DNA of 64,000 nucleotides from Adiantum capillus-veneris (GCA_014529385.2 CM043957.1:90669160-90733159); one strand, 5' to 3'. Shown: positions 36,187 through 46,902, numbered from the stretch's first letter. Notes: generated by a model from the letters alone, not told the origin. Program-made: numbers and translations.

Positions 36187-36960
36187 CGCTGTGACCATCC
36201 ACTTGAAACACAATGCCATTGTTTGTGGGACTGTTGCCACTTGGCTCAGCAGGTTTGGCTTCGGATTTGGCTGATGCCTGCCCTACTAGAGAAGGCTACA
36301 TAAAAATGTCGGGAGACTCTCCCAATGAAAAGGCAAGATATGTACAATGACGTAAAAATGAAAATATGGGAGGAGGAAACAATCACACTCGTGTGCGGTA
36401 TTGCCATCTAGGCGCCCCATGAACCATCGTGAAGAAGGCCCTGTTCGCCAAAGTCACAAGAAGGCCTCGCGGCGCTCCCACATGCGGTCGGAGCTGCCCT
36501 GATGCCTCTCAAACTGTTCCTTGAGTGTATGGATCAGGTCCAGTCAGACATCACATACAGTCTCCGCTGATGGAATGGGTCGAGCCTCAGAGATGCGGAA
36601 GCATCAGGATCTCCAGATGAACCAAGAGTGTCAGGCTACAGATGAGCTCCCAAGCACTCTCTATCTCTGCTCCACTCTTGGAGTACAAGCTCTATGGGTC
36701 GAGCCTCAGAGATGCGGAAGCATCAGGATCTCCAGATGAACCAAGAGTGTCAGGCTACAGATGAGCTCCCAAGCACTCTCTATCTCTGCTCCACTCTTGG
36801 AGTACAAGCTCTATGGCGGGCTGGAGTGTAGGCCGGCCCTCCTGTATCGCAATCATCCTGTTGATTGCAGCACCCTAAGTGTACTGGCCAACTATCGGAA
36901 CTGGCAGGTTGTAGCCCATTGGGCAGTTTTTTAAACTAATGGAAGGTTCTTTTTCTTGCA
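36187..36960 (-). mobile_element. L1-type LINE 3' end, 5'-truncated, with 119-bp tandem duplication
   Basis: From about 36280 the sequence matches the minus LINE at 61140-61620: 'gggagactctcccaatgaaaa', 'atgtacaatga', and the segment coding on the minus strand for the Trp-rich C-terminal region (WFIWR type). The unit 36575-36693 is directly repeated at 36694-36812. 36187-36280 is flanking DNA of element E2 and is not assigned. Confidence 0.7.
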
Positions 36961-37820
36961 AAAAACATTACTCTTCTTTTTGTGGGGGAGGAGGGGAGGA
37001 GAAAAATAATGACATGGCTCTTGGGGATTTACCTTGTTGTCAGTGTCAAGGCGGTTACAAGACAACTGTCTTCCTGGTGTAAAGCTTCCCTTTGCTGTTG
37101 GGTTAGTCGACTCTTGTAGGTTGATTGACTTTGCCTTTGGGAGAGTAGTTGTGGGTAATGATATCCGCTCAGCAGTTAAAATGTTTGTCTTTTCACCTCA
37201 AAGATAAGCTTCTCTTCCATCATTTAATACCCAACTCTTGCATGCTCCATAAGTTCATGAATGGTGGGAACTTCTTTGAAAGGCAATACTCTTGAAGTGG
37301 GGAAGAAGGTCCAATAGTGTGTATCTCACTCTAATCTTCTAGAGATAGGTTTTTGGAGAAGGATACTGGTAGATAGGTTCCCAAACCCATTGATTATAGT
37401 CTTTCATGGTGTCTATAGAAACCAGCCTTAAATTACTCCAATCCGATATCAATTGTCCTTTGTAATTCGGAGTAAGCTTATTTTGAGCAAAATTTGTTTT
37501 AAAACCTTTCCCCTCAGCCAAACAACTTCCAGGATGGAGGATCTACAATCAATTCTTTGCCCTCTCTACTCGAAGAAAGCTTTGTAGTTGACAATGTTTC
37601 CTCTCCGAGAATTATACTGCAGAGTCAAAAGACTTGGGCAACAAGAATTTTGAAAGATAATGCTATGCAATGGTGGAGTGCTCTATCAACTAAGCCCTGT
37701 GCTCCAAAGACCTGGTGAAGGCGGGTCCAAAGGTAGAGGTGAAGCAAGTGTGGCTTGTGCTACGACATGCGTGCAAACTCCTTCAAGTGGAAAAGAGGAA
37801 GAATCTCCTGAGTTCTGAGT
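36961..37820 (+). pseudogene. Mostly unassigned DNA with a short gag scrap
   Basis: 37625-37720 reads RILKDNAMQWWSALSTKPC and APKTW, a fragment of a retrotransposon gag domain (WW..L.....TW pattern). Otherwise nothing recognised; there is an A/G-rich patch near 36985-37010. Confidence 0.4.
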
Positions 37821-37983
37821 AGAAATGAAATGAAATGTTATATTAACGTCTTGAAAAGGCCAAAATGACCTATGAGACCAAAAAGTTACAATTGGTGAAT
37901 CTGATACCATGTCTGAGTACGGAAATTACAAAGTTACAATGAATTAACACTAACACTAAAACATTTAGGATAAAGGAAATAGA
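37821..37983 (-). mobile_element. LINE 3' end, about 163 bp, (ATTTC)n tail family
   Basis: On the minus strand it ends GTTAATATAACATTTCATTTC like 24310-24350, and shares 'ggtctcataggtca.tttggccttttcaagacg'. Severely 5'-truncated. Confidence 0.85.
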
Positions 37984-38560
37984 AAATGAAATGAAATGAA
38001 ATGTTATATTAACGTCTTCAAAAGGCCAAAATGACCTATGAGACCAATCAGTTACAAAATAGTGAATCTAATACCATGTCTGGGTACAAAAGAACTAGAA
38101 AAGAACTAGAAGTGGAACAAAATACTACTACTACTACTACAATCTAAAACTACGTGGGTGTAGCAGCTGATACAATAGGTACCCGGTAAACTGGATGTAA
38201 CAGTGTGTGAAACAAAGATGGAAGAAATGGTGAGGATCCATCCTCATCTGCACTCTGGATGTCGAGAGAGTATGGCTCGAATCTTCTGTTGTAGTCTCCG
38301 TCGATGCTGTGTAGCTCCTCTCCTCAGTCGCGGTCGTCTGTATCTCTGTAGCTCCAATGCTCGGTCGATGAGAGTGCCAGTAGTGGTCGAATGAGTGTGG
38401 GACGAGCTCTGCAGTGGTGGCTGCTCCTCTGGCTGTCCCATAGAGAGAGACAAATCTGTTGAGATTTCAGCTGTAGACAAGGCATTGTAGTCTGGCTGAG
38501 TGCATTGGCAACTTGAGAAGGCAATCAGAGAGGAAATGGACAGAGCTCCCTAGAGAAATT
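37984..38560 (-). mobile_element. LINE 3' end, about 575 bp, same family, directly adjacent
   Basis: Same 3' terminus with three to four ATTTC units, a short CTA/TAG repeat (about 38127-38142), and the ORF2 C-terminus on the minus strand (GTLIDRALELQRYRRPRLRR), matching GTLIDRATELGRSRRPRLRR of the LINE at 19350-24438. 5'-truncated near 38560. Confidence 0.85.
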
Positions 38561-38954
38561 GGGGGTGCGGAGGCTCATTAAGCTTGCAGATGACTAAAAT
38601 CCTAGAATTTTGGCAAGCGTCTGTTTTAATCTCTTTTCCACGTACTTTAGCTTGGAGTCTTTATAAGGAATCAGGAAATTAATTCCTCAATGGGACGTAA
38701 AAAGTACAATTGCAAGAATCATTTCACCCTTCTTCTCAGTTCCTTGCTAGGTGTATTTTTTGGTTTAGTTTATCATGTTCAGCTCATTTCCTCACTGGTC
38801 CCTCTTGTCTGAAAGATGGCTTCTTTGGTGTGAGCATCATTTTTGGAAATTTCCAGTGCACATGGGATGCGCCTTATCACATTTACTAACGTCTGTGACA
38901 GGCAAGATTGTCCAATGAGGCAAATGATAAAACAACAGTGTCCAATGATGACAG

Positions 38955-39079
38955 GTACACGAATGGTTATTAATGTGGAGTACAACCAGCTGGATCCTTT
39001 ACTTCGTGCAACTGGCCATCTTGATGGAGATGTCAATGATGCAAGCGGTTTTTCTCCGTACCCTGGAAACATCAATCAG
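38955..39079 (+). CDS. USP: UDP-sugar pyrophosphorylase, internal exon ([18 protein letters not shown])
   Basis: This 125-bp exon completes the Gly codon of the 8990-9107 exon, then reads [40 protein letters not shown] and Q. The block [14 protein letters not shown] and the [10 protein letters not shown] block are hallmarks of plant USP. Acceptor GATGACAG| and donor CAG|GTCCTT; it ends in phase 0. Codons and splice sites are intact despite the transposon-laden intron upstream. Confidence 0.92.
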
Positions 39080-39170
39080 GTCCTTAGCTTGCTATCTTGT
39101 ATGTCTCTTTGCAGCATTATCCTTGTACATTGTGGCCATGCAGCTAAGATTGCCCTTCCATTGCCTCTAG

Positions 39171-39247
39171 CTGATTATCAAGCTAGGACCCTACATGGAG
39201 GAGTTGGCAAGAACAAACGGAGCAATCAAGGAGTTTGTTAACCCCAA
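39171..39247 (+). CDS. USP: UDP-sugar pyrophosphorylase, internal exon ([22 protein letters not shown])
   Basis: A 77-bp exon after a 91-bp intron (39080-39170). It reads [20 protein letters not shown] and EFVNP, then the first two bases of Lys. Acceptor TTGCCTCTAG|, donor AA|GTGAGT. In-frame with both neighbours. The short intron next to two giant ones shows that expansion of this gene is local. Confidence 0.9.
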
Positions 39248-39729
39248 GTGAGTCTCAATGAGAAGATTGATATGCCACTTGTACATTTCTCGCTTTCTTG
39301 CTTTCCTCGAAAGACTGGCTCTGATTAAACTGTGACAAAACTGAGCAAAATGCCAGATACAAAGGCACCAACTACAAGTATAAATATGCTCTTTAGTTTG
39401 GAAATGGATAAAGGCTATCAAAACTGCAATTCTCTCGGCATCGCACTAAAATTTATTGATCGCTGCAATTTTGGATGCAAAATCATAGTGGGACAAGTTT
39501 CAGTCACATGAATGATTTAATAATTATTGTCATACATTTAGTTGGTTTAACATCTTCTACTTTTTGATAGAAGTAGATGCATTTCTGTCAAAACTTTTGT
39601 CTAGAGTGTACTAAAAACATGCTGAGGCACTGAAGAATCAGTTGATGATCTTGTCAAAAGTAGCCAACCACTTGTTTAGGCCAATGCAATGTTATGTTGA
39701 TTCCCTTTGAGTGGTTAAGTGTTATGCAG
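39248..39729 (+). other. USP intron, 482 bp
   Basis: GTGAGT to GTTATGCAG. AT-rich, no repeat or ORF recognised. Confidence 0.85.
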
Positions 39730-39835
39730 GTACAAGGATGCAAGTAAAATGGAATTTAAGTCTTCTACAAGGCTAGAGTGTATGATGCAAGATTATCCTC
39801 GAACACTCGGTGCTTCAGCAAATGTTGGGTTTACT
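39730..39835 (+). CDS. USP: UDP-sugar pyrophosphorylase, internal exon ([23 protein letters not shown])
   Basis: A 106-bp exon: the last base of Lys, then [49 protein letters not shown] is a strongly conserved USP block. Donor ACT|GTAAGC, phase 0. The next expected block (beginning V-M-D-x-W in plant USPs) was not found in the remaining 24 kb, so this gene is cut by the window end. Confidence 0.9.
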
Positions 39836-39882
39836 GTAAGCTCTTATTCATGCTCTCTGCACAAAATACAACTTTACTTTCA

Positions 39883-40190
39883 TTAACTCAAGGAAATGTT
39901 TCTGGTCATTGAGAAACCTGGCTTCCTCAGTGAAGATCCCCATGAAGTCCTCAGTAAAGATCTCAATCTTGGAGTTGGCATGGCCCCATAAGCAAGATCC
40001 ATTTCTATGTACTTATCCTTGCTTTTGACACCCTCATCATGCAACTCATGGAGTACATACATCAGCCCGATCTCTGAAAGGTCATCGACTTGGCTCATGA
40101 TTTCTTCCTATTGAGCTCGGATTACTCTATAAGGTGGTCAGTTTGGAGGGGTACTCCCTGGAATTAAGTCAATCATCTTTTCGATCTATT
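39883..40190 (-). pseudogene. Ty3 pol scrap
   Basis: On the minus strand, 40190-40090 reads DLIPGSTPPN*PPYRV and EEIMSQVDDL, the linker just before the RT of a Ty3 element (compare DLVPGSSPPNKPPYRV in E1). The following 70 codons are open but rearranged relative to E1. Short and dead. Confidence 0.6.
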
Positions 40191-40576
40191 AAAAAACAGT
40201 TAGAAAAACTGACATAAAAGCAAAAGAGAAAGCCTGCTCTTGAGAACAGCGCAACGCTCGCTGTGGCTCAGTTGTAATTTAGAACCTTCTCTTCTGGAGA
40301 ACTGCCTGAAGAGGTCAGATGGCAGGAGCAGCTAATTGCCTCTTTGACCTACTCAAGAAACCCTACTCTGGAACTCATCATTGATTGCCCTCTGAAAATA
40401 AGTGTTCCCAAATGTAAGTACTAAGAAAAAGAGCAAAGATTAAAAGAAGCAAAAAGTGCACCTTAAAGGGTTCTCAAGTGTGCAGCTAATGTGCACATGA
40501 TTCGTGTCAGTGTTAATAAAAGAGATAAAGCTAAGCTGCAAAGAGCTCGTGTGTTTGAATGGCTAATTCATGTGTG

Positions 40577-40930
40577 TGTCACAAAATGATGACTTGGCAT
40601 AACTACCGATCGAACAGAAGCCGCACAGGCCCAAAAATCACACTGCGACTGGCGCCAAAAATATGGGATGACATGGCAGATTGTACGGGTGCTGGTGTGG
40701 CAGCTTTTAGGCATTAGTTATGAAAGTAGTTGACTTCGAGAGCTTTTGGGCACCATGTTTTTAAGTAGAGGAAGCTGTTGGAGGTGCCTGCTTTTGTAAG
40801 GGTTTCTTTAGGGCTTAAGTGCCTATAAATAAGTGCCCTTGGGGTCACTCCTGTCACATCAATGCATGGTTGAACATCCACCGAGTGAGCGCTAGAACCT
40901 GTGGATTATCAATATAAAAAGAAGTTCCGA
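40577..40930 (+). repeat. Partial family-B LTR
   Basis: Starts TGTCACAAAATGATGAC, has a CCTATAAATAAGTG promoter-like site near 40831-40844, and ATATAAAAAGAAGTTCCGAA near 40912-40931, where it stops abruptly at the shared motif and LINE sequence begins. Confidence 0.7.
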
Positions 40931-41188
40931 AGGTGGAAGAAGAAGAAGATTTTCGGAACAGGTTGAGACATTGCAGGAAGATACACCACAGTGGTCTCCT
41001 ACGACGCGCTCGCTGCTGCTGCTCCCTCACGCGATTTGCTGCCCAGATTGCCATCGCCATATATACCCCCCCTCCGTCAGAAAAAAAAAAAACCTCTTGC
41101 CTGCCTCCCCATTCCCCGGCACCTGCCCCTTGAGGGCAGGTCTCTTCATCCTTTGACCTCACCTCGCTTTCTCTATAGTAGACATAGA

Positions 41189-41635
41189 TGGAGGGCTCTG
41201 CTCCGCCTCAGAGGGACTCGACGGAAGCGCCCTCGCCCGACCCCGTGGAACCCACCATCCGACTTGCTCTTTCGCCGACAGAGCAAGCGAGCTTAGAGGT
41301 AGAGGTGGCACGTTCAGGCTACCTCTGTTATCTGCAAGATTATCGGCACCCGACCTAACAAAGGGGAGGTGCGTGATCTCCTCTAGGCCTGTCTTTTAGG
41401 AGAGGTGGGCAAGATCATCGACGTCCAGCTTCTCGGGCGCGCTGCTACTATCAGATAGAGTTTGAGACTCTCGAGATGGCGTCCAAGGTCATTGCGATGA
41501 GCCCCTTGGCCATCCGAGCAGCTAGAACACATTTTCGACAATGACGCCATGGATTTGATATGGCTACCGATGCTCTTGTCGAGGAGGCAGATTTACCCAT
41601 CTCAGTCTGCTTCCCATGCCTGAGGAGAGAATACC
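41189..41635 (+). pseudogene. LINE ORF1, N-terminal half
   Basis: The ATG at 41189 opens MEGSAPPQRDSTEAPSPDPV, rich in Pro/Ser/Glu, then with frameshifts a domain like DUF4283 of plant L1 ORF1 (FETLEMASKVIAMSPLAIRA, ISVCFPCLRREYL). It is cut at 41635 by the copia element; the next codons are at 46903. An (A)12 run at about 41082-41093 lies in the 5' UTR. Confidence 0.6.
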
Positions 41636-41900
41636 TAAAAGCGCGAAGCAGAAGGTACCGGTAGGTGCGCGTCGCGATGTAGTGCAAGAAGCAGGAGGCG
41701 GAGTGCAGCAGAGAGGAAGCGCTAGGGATCGAAGCCGGGAGAGAGAGAGAGCGCTCACGTTTTTGGGGAAAACTCAATAAGTGAGTTTTGGGTTTTCCCA
41801 CTTTTATTATAAGTGACTTTAAAAAAATGTGTCTAGGTTCAATATGAACCTGGACAAAGTATAAAAATGTACAAAGGTTCTTTAGGCCTTTAACCCAACA
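41636..41900 (-). repeat. Copia 3' LTR (265 bp)
   Basis: Starts TAAAAGCGCGAAGC, where the other LTR has TGAAAGCGCGAAGC (a G-to-A change in the terminal TG), and ends TTTAACCCAACA. It has a single copy of the segment that is duplicated in the other LTR. Confidence 0.9.
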
Positions 41901-41934
41901 ACCTTCCACTTAAGGCATAAATGATGCCTTTAAG

Positions 41935-43576
41935 TTAAACAACTCCCACCAGCTCTATGCAATGCTCATGTTGAGCCTTAGCAAGACTCTTGGTGAGAAC
42001 ATCTGCAGGGTTATCCTGTGTATGGATCTTAGTCAAGGTGACTAGACCATCCTCCAATACCTGTCGTATAAAGTGGTACCGCACATCTATGTGTTTGGTA
42101 CGCGCATGAAACATGGAATTTTTGGCTAAATAGACAGCACTGTGGCTATCACAACCCAACACGGGTGTATGAACAAGCATGCTAAGTTCTTTTGCAAGTG
42201 TGCCCAACCAAATGGCCTCTTTTGAAGCCTCTGTGGCTGAAATATATTCAGCCTGAGTAGTACTCAATGCCACAATTTTCTGTAACCTAGAACACCAAGA
42301 GACTGCACCATCAGCAATGGCAAATACATATCCATTGGTAGATTTCCTGGTATCCATGTCACCTGCCATGTCTGCATCATAATATCCCTGCAACTTTAAG
42401 TCACTTTTGCCATAAGAGATACACTTTTGATTGTGTACCTTTCAAGTATCTCAGAATGCATTTGACGGCTTCCCAATGCGCTTTGCCAGGATTCGACATG
42501 TATCGACTAACAACTCCCACTGCATAAGTAATGTCGGGATGAGTGGCAACCATAGCATACATAAGAGAACCACAAGCTGATGCATAAGGGATTCCCTTCA
42601 TTGCTTTCAATGCCACCTCATCCTTTGGGCAATCTGCTTTGCTAAGCTTAGGTAAAGGTACCCCAAGAGACTTAGCATCAGCCATATTAAATCTGTCAAG
42701 TACTTTTGCAATGTACCTTTCTTGAGATAAAAACAACAATTTCAGCTTTCAATCTCTTTCAATACGCATGCCCAAATATGCTCTGCATCACCCAAATCCT
42801 TCATAGCAAATGCTGAATTTAGCTTACGTTTCAGAGCATCAAGACTAATCTTTGTTTCCCGACAAGCAACATGTCATCAACATAGAGAACAAGTATGATG
42901 GGACTACCATCTTCATCCCTTTTCGTAAACAAACAATGATCTGCAGGGCTGCGTTTATGTCAAACTTCTTATACCACTATCGTGATGATTGTCTCAAACC
43001 ATATAGAGCCCTTTTCAGTTTGCATACAAGTTCCTCACATGTAGGAACTACAAAACCTTCAGGTTGTTTCATGTATATGTCCTCTTCAATGTCACCATGC
43101 AAAAACGTTGTCTTTATATCCATTTGATTCAATTCTAAATCAAGCATCGCAACGAGAGCTAAAAGGACACATAAAGTTGTAAGCTTTACAATAGGAGAAA
43201 AGATTTCTTGAAAATCAATTCCTTCTTTCTGTGCATATCCTTTTGCAACCAATCTTTCCTTGTACTTGGGTTTTTCATCCACTATCTTAATCTTGTATAC
43301 CCATTTGTTAGGAAGAGCCTTTCTCCCTTTAGGCAATGGCACAAGATCCCAAGTATCATTTGCATACAAGGATTTCATTTCCTCTTGCATCGCAAGCTTC
43401 CACTTACTGCTTGACTCACATGATTTGTCCTCTTTATATGTAAGAGGTTCACCTTCATCTATCAACATTACATGATCCAAAGAGGGGTTAAATCTTTGCG
43501 GTTGCCTTCTCAAACAAGTTGACCTGCGTACCCAATGATCTACATTCTCAGGCAACGGTTCTACAGCATAAGGCAA
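41935..43576 (-). pseudogene. Copia reverse transcriptase and RNase H, frameshifted
   Basis: RT from 43576: KWKLAMQEEMKSLYANDTW, KALPNKWVYKIK, YKERLVAKGYAQKEGIDFQE, and LELNQMDIKTTFLHGDIEED (catalytic Asp; TTFLHG for the usual TAFLHG). YVDDML is near 42865-42885 in a second frame. RNase H (42739-41935) includes [36 protein letters not shown] and [16 protein letters not shown]. Breaks near 42978, 42740 and 42400. Confidence 0.9.
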
Positions 43577-43597
43577 CTCATTTTCAGCTCTATCATG

Positions 43598-45075
43598 CTA
43601 CTGAAATTCATTTTTAGTCAATTCAGGTGGCTGTCCATCCTCATTAGGAGCATCAATATCATGTCCTACCTGTTTTGGCTCAAGGTTAACCGCTTGATTA
43701 TCAATTTCAGCTTGCGGTAATGCATCATGAGGCTCTTTTTCAACATCAATGGGTGGGCACGGAAGGCTGAAATCTGACTGTTTTCTTGTCAGCATCAAAT
43801 TTTGTAGCATTCTTAAGCAATTTTGCCTCATTGAACACTACATCTCGGCTACGTATTACCTTTCTAAACTGTGGTAACCATACTCTATAGCCCATTTTAT
43901 TATCTTCCCCATAATTTAGGAAGACTCCTTTAATGGACTTCATATTAAGCTTTGTTCTCAAGTCATTGCGTACATGAACAAAATCTTCACAGCCAAATAC
44001 TCTCAAATGATCATAAGAGGCAGGTTTGCTAGACCAAACCTCCTCTGGAATGTCATTTTTCAACGTACTATTAAGAGAGCGATTGCAAAATGAACTGCAC
44101 TTTTCAATGTCTCCCCCCAAAACTCTTGGGAAAGATTAGTGGTGGACAACATGCAACGCACTTTCTCGCATAAAGTACGATTATACCTCTCAGCCACACC
44201 ATTCGAAGACGGATTATAAGGGGCTGTCAACTCTCTTTTAATCCCATTTTCATCACAAAAACGCTGAAATTCAGCAGATACATACTCTCCTCCATTATCA
44301 GATTTGAGACATTTAAGCTTAGTGCTCTTTTGCGTAGTGACAAAAGCATGAAACTTATTAAAAGCATTAAAAGTATCACTCTTACTTTTCAACAAATGCA
44401 CCCATCCTTTCCTAGTACAGTCATCAATGAATGTAACAAAATATAATGCACCACCAAAAGACTTAACAGGCATAGTGCATACATCGGAGTGAATAAGATC
44501 AAGAGGATTAGCTTTGCGAGAGACACCGGAGTAATAAGAAGATTTCTTTTGCTTTCCATAAAGACAATCGTTACAAAAATTCAAGTTTTTGCCTTTTACA
44601 TCAACCCTCTTCAGAGAGGAAAGCACATCAATACCCTTTTGTCTCATATGGCCAAGTCTCTTATGCCACAATTCCGTGTGTGAAGCAACTTCAGCAACAG
44701 CAAGAAACTTGCCAGGCAAAGCTTTGCATCGAAGATAGTACAAAGTATCTCTTTTAGACCCTTTTGCAACAAGCATAGAGCCCTTAAGCAACTTCCATGA
44801 ATCCCCAACAAAGATGGTAGTATAACCATGTGCATCTAACTGGCCAACAGATAGCAAACTTTTCTTAATGCCTAGTACAAACCTGACATCATTCAACACA
44901 AGCTCTTGACCATTGTTAAGAGCCAAACGCATAGTACCCATTCTCTCAATATTGCAAGCAAAATTATCACCAAGGTACACCTTGCCATAATTGCCTGTAG
45001 CATATGTAGCAAAACACTCCAAAGATGGAGTCACATGGAATGAAGCACCAAAATCCACTATCCATGACTGGGATA
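43598..45075 (-). pseudogene. Copia protease and integrase
   Basis: The protease motif is MDFGASFHVT (DFGA rather than DSGA). The integrase zinc region is LWHKRLGHMRQKGIDVL..CNDCLYGK. The core has HSDVCTMPVKSFGGALYFVT, LKSDNGGEYVSAEF and YNPSSNGVAERYNRTL, so D, D and E are all present. A frame break near 44100 leads to VWSSKPASYDHLRVFGCEDF, and an acidic linker follows to 43598. Confidence 0.9.
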
Positions 45076-46080
45076 GGCCATCATTAGCACTGAGAATGCA
45101 TCACTGACATCTTTCTTCGAGATAAGCATGTCTTTTGCATTAGCTATCACCAAATCTAAGGGGCATGAAGCCGCAACCAAGATTTCCTCAACGTTTGACA
45201 ACTCCTCAATGACCACACTAGAGGATACATTTGCATTCTCAACATCCCTAGAGGAATCACCTGCTGATTTTTCCCCTTTCTTCTCATCTTTCTTCTTCTT
45301 ATCTTGCGTTTCCTTCTTCCTTTCCTGCTCTTTTAGGAAATACCTGCAATCGGGTTTCTTGTGACCCTTTCTGCCACATTGATAACAAGTGACATCCTTA
45401 TCGTTTGTCTTGCTCTTACTTCTATTTTGAGTCCTGTTGCTCGCATCACGCTTTTGATTTCTACCTCTTGCATTGCAGGCAGAACTGCCACCTTCCCCAC
45501 TAGACTTGCGTCTAATCTCTTCATTGAGAATAGACCCTCTCACACCGTTATACGTGAGGGTGGGACTATTGCTCAAAGAGACAACCAAGGTTTCCCAAGT
45601 ATCTGGCAATGTCATAAGCAAGAAAATAGCTTTCAGCTTATCATCGAATTGCTGAAGCCCTCTGTCCTGCAACTGACTCAACACACCTGTAAAAGCACTC
45701 AAATGCTCAAAAGCTGACTTTGAGTCATCAAGTTGCATATTCACCAACTTTCGCATCAAATGCACCTGGTTCACAGGCGTGGTGTTTTCATAATTGGACT
45801 TTAGCTTTTGCCATATTGCATAAGCAGAGTCCAAACGCTTGATGTCTGTCAAAATGTCATCATTGATAGCCATTTTGATATAGGCCATAGCCTTCTTATT
45901 CAACTGGGCCCACTCTTCGTTAGACAAACATGGCGGCTTATTCTCTTCCAATGCATCTTCACAATCCTTTAAGAAAAGGATACCTTGCATGCGCTCTTGC
46001 CAGAGGTCGAAGCCTTGACCATCGAACCGTTTGATTTCCATCAAACTTTTAGTGTCAGATGTGGAAGAGGAAGAAGCCAT
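45058..46080 (-). CDS. gag: Copia gag (UBN2-type with CCHC knuckle)
   Basis: 340 codons from the ATG at 46078-46080 (MASSSSTSDTK). It has the gag-polypeptide pattern (FDGQGFDLWQERMQGILFLK, MAYIKMAINDDILTDI, VNQVHLMRKLVNMQLDD) and a CCHC knuckle, CYQCGRKGHKKPDC, followed by a Lys/Glu-rich tail. The frame is undamaged but ends in TAG because a one-base shift near 45070 separates it from the protease. Confidence 0.9.
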   Translation of the reverse strand: MASSSSTSDTKSLMEIKRFDGQGFDLWQERMQGILFLKDCEDALEENKPPCLSNEEWAQLNKKAMAYIKMAINDDILTDIKRLDSAYAIWQKLKSNYENTTPVNQVHLMRKLVNMQLDDSKSAFEHLSAFTGVLSQLQDRGLQQFDDKLKAIFLLMTLPDTWETLVVSLSNSPTLTYNGVRGSILNEEIRRKSSGEGGSSACNARGRNQKRDASNRTQNRSKSKTNDKDVTCYQCGRKGHKKPDCRYFLKEQERKKETQDKKKKDEKKGEKSAGDSSRDVENANVSSSVVIEELSNVEEILVAASCPLDLVIANAKDMLISKKDVSDAFSVLMMAYPSHG

Positions 46081-46528
46081 TTTAATTCAACCACAAGTGT
46101 GTATACAAGAGAGATACAATAGGGTGAGAATTTCAGCAAATAGGAGCAACCATAAGACTTTGCATACGATAAACCACAATTTCTTTACATGAAACTGTCC
46201 AAATCTGAAATTTCAGCTGAAAAGTGCAATTTCAAGCACCTGTACTCAGCTTTTTACTCAATTTGTCGCGACAAACATCAATACATGTAATCCCACAACT
46301 TTGGTACACCTGCGTATTGCTGTTTTGACCTGTTATAATTTGTAAATCACCTGTTTTGACCTAAAAACAACCTGTTTTGGGCTGTTTTGGCTGTTTTGGT
46401 GACCTTCTCGACTCCGGAAGCAAGGTGCTTCGCGATGGAAGCGAAATTGATTGCGGGAAAGCAATTTTAACTCGCTATCCAGCTGAGTGCGCAGGGCTGT
46501 TTTGAAACCCTTGGGCTCTGATACCAAT

Positions 46529-46897
46529 TGAAAGCGCGAAGCAATAGGTACCGGTAGGTGCACGTTGCGATGTAGTGCAGGATTGGGGCAAGAAGCAGGA
46601 GGAGGAGTGCAGCAGAGAGGAAGCGCTAGGGATCGAAGCAGGGAGAGAGAGAGCGCTCACGTTTTTGGGGAAAACTCAATAAGTGAGTTTTGGGTTTTCC
46701 CACTTTTATTATAAGCGACTTGAAAAAAATGTGTCCAGTACAGTTTTGGGAAAAACTCAATAAGTGAGTTTTGGGTTTTCCCACTTTTATTATAAGTAAC
46801 TTTAAAAAAATGTGTCCAGGTTCAATATGAACCATATTGAACTTGGACAAAGTATAAAAATGTACAAAAAGGGGTTATTTAGGCCTTTAACCCAACA
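46529..46897 (-). repeat. Copia 5' LTR (369 bp) with internal tandem duplication
   Basis: TGAAAGCGCG to TTTAACCCAACA. A segment of about 85 bp containing CTCAATAAGTGAGTTTTGGG is present twice (near 46655-46740 and 46742-46822), accounting for most of the 104-bp excess over the other LTR. Confidence 0.9.
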
Positions 46898-46902
46898 ATA
46901 CC

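Larger units (their letters stand above)
9108..38954 (+). other. USP intron of 29,847 bp filled with nested retroelements
   Basis: Starts with GTAAAT and ends with GATGACAG. The split Gly codon (G at 9107 plus GT at 38955-38956) restores the frame exactly, so these are neighbouring exons rather than unrelated fragments. Inside lie at least four Ty3 elements or fragments, several solo LTRs and several LINEs on both strands. Bases 9108-10020 and about 38560-38954 look like ordinary AT-rich intron and hold no recognised feature. Confidence 0.8.
41636..46897 (-). mobile_element. Complete Ty1/copia element, 5,262 bp
   Basis: LTRs 41636-41900 and 46529-46897. Target duplication ATACC at 41631-41635 and 46898-46902. 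Primer-binding site TGGTATCAGAGC (minus strand, 46515-46526) pairs with initiator tRNA-Met. Polypurine tract AGTGGAAGGT (minus, 41901-41910). Order gag-protease-integrase-RT-RNase H confirms Ty1/copia. It lies inside LINE ORF1. About five frameshifts make it defective. Confidence 0.95.

Noticed and set aside
39883-40098. Minus-strand ORF as a host gene
   Set aside because: Its start lies in a Ty3 pre-RT linker (EEIMSQVDDL); the remainder shows no recognised domain.
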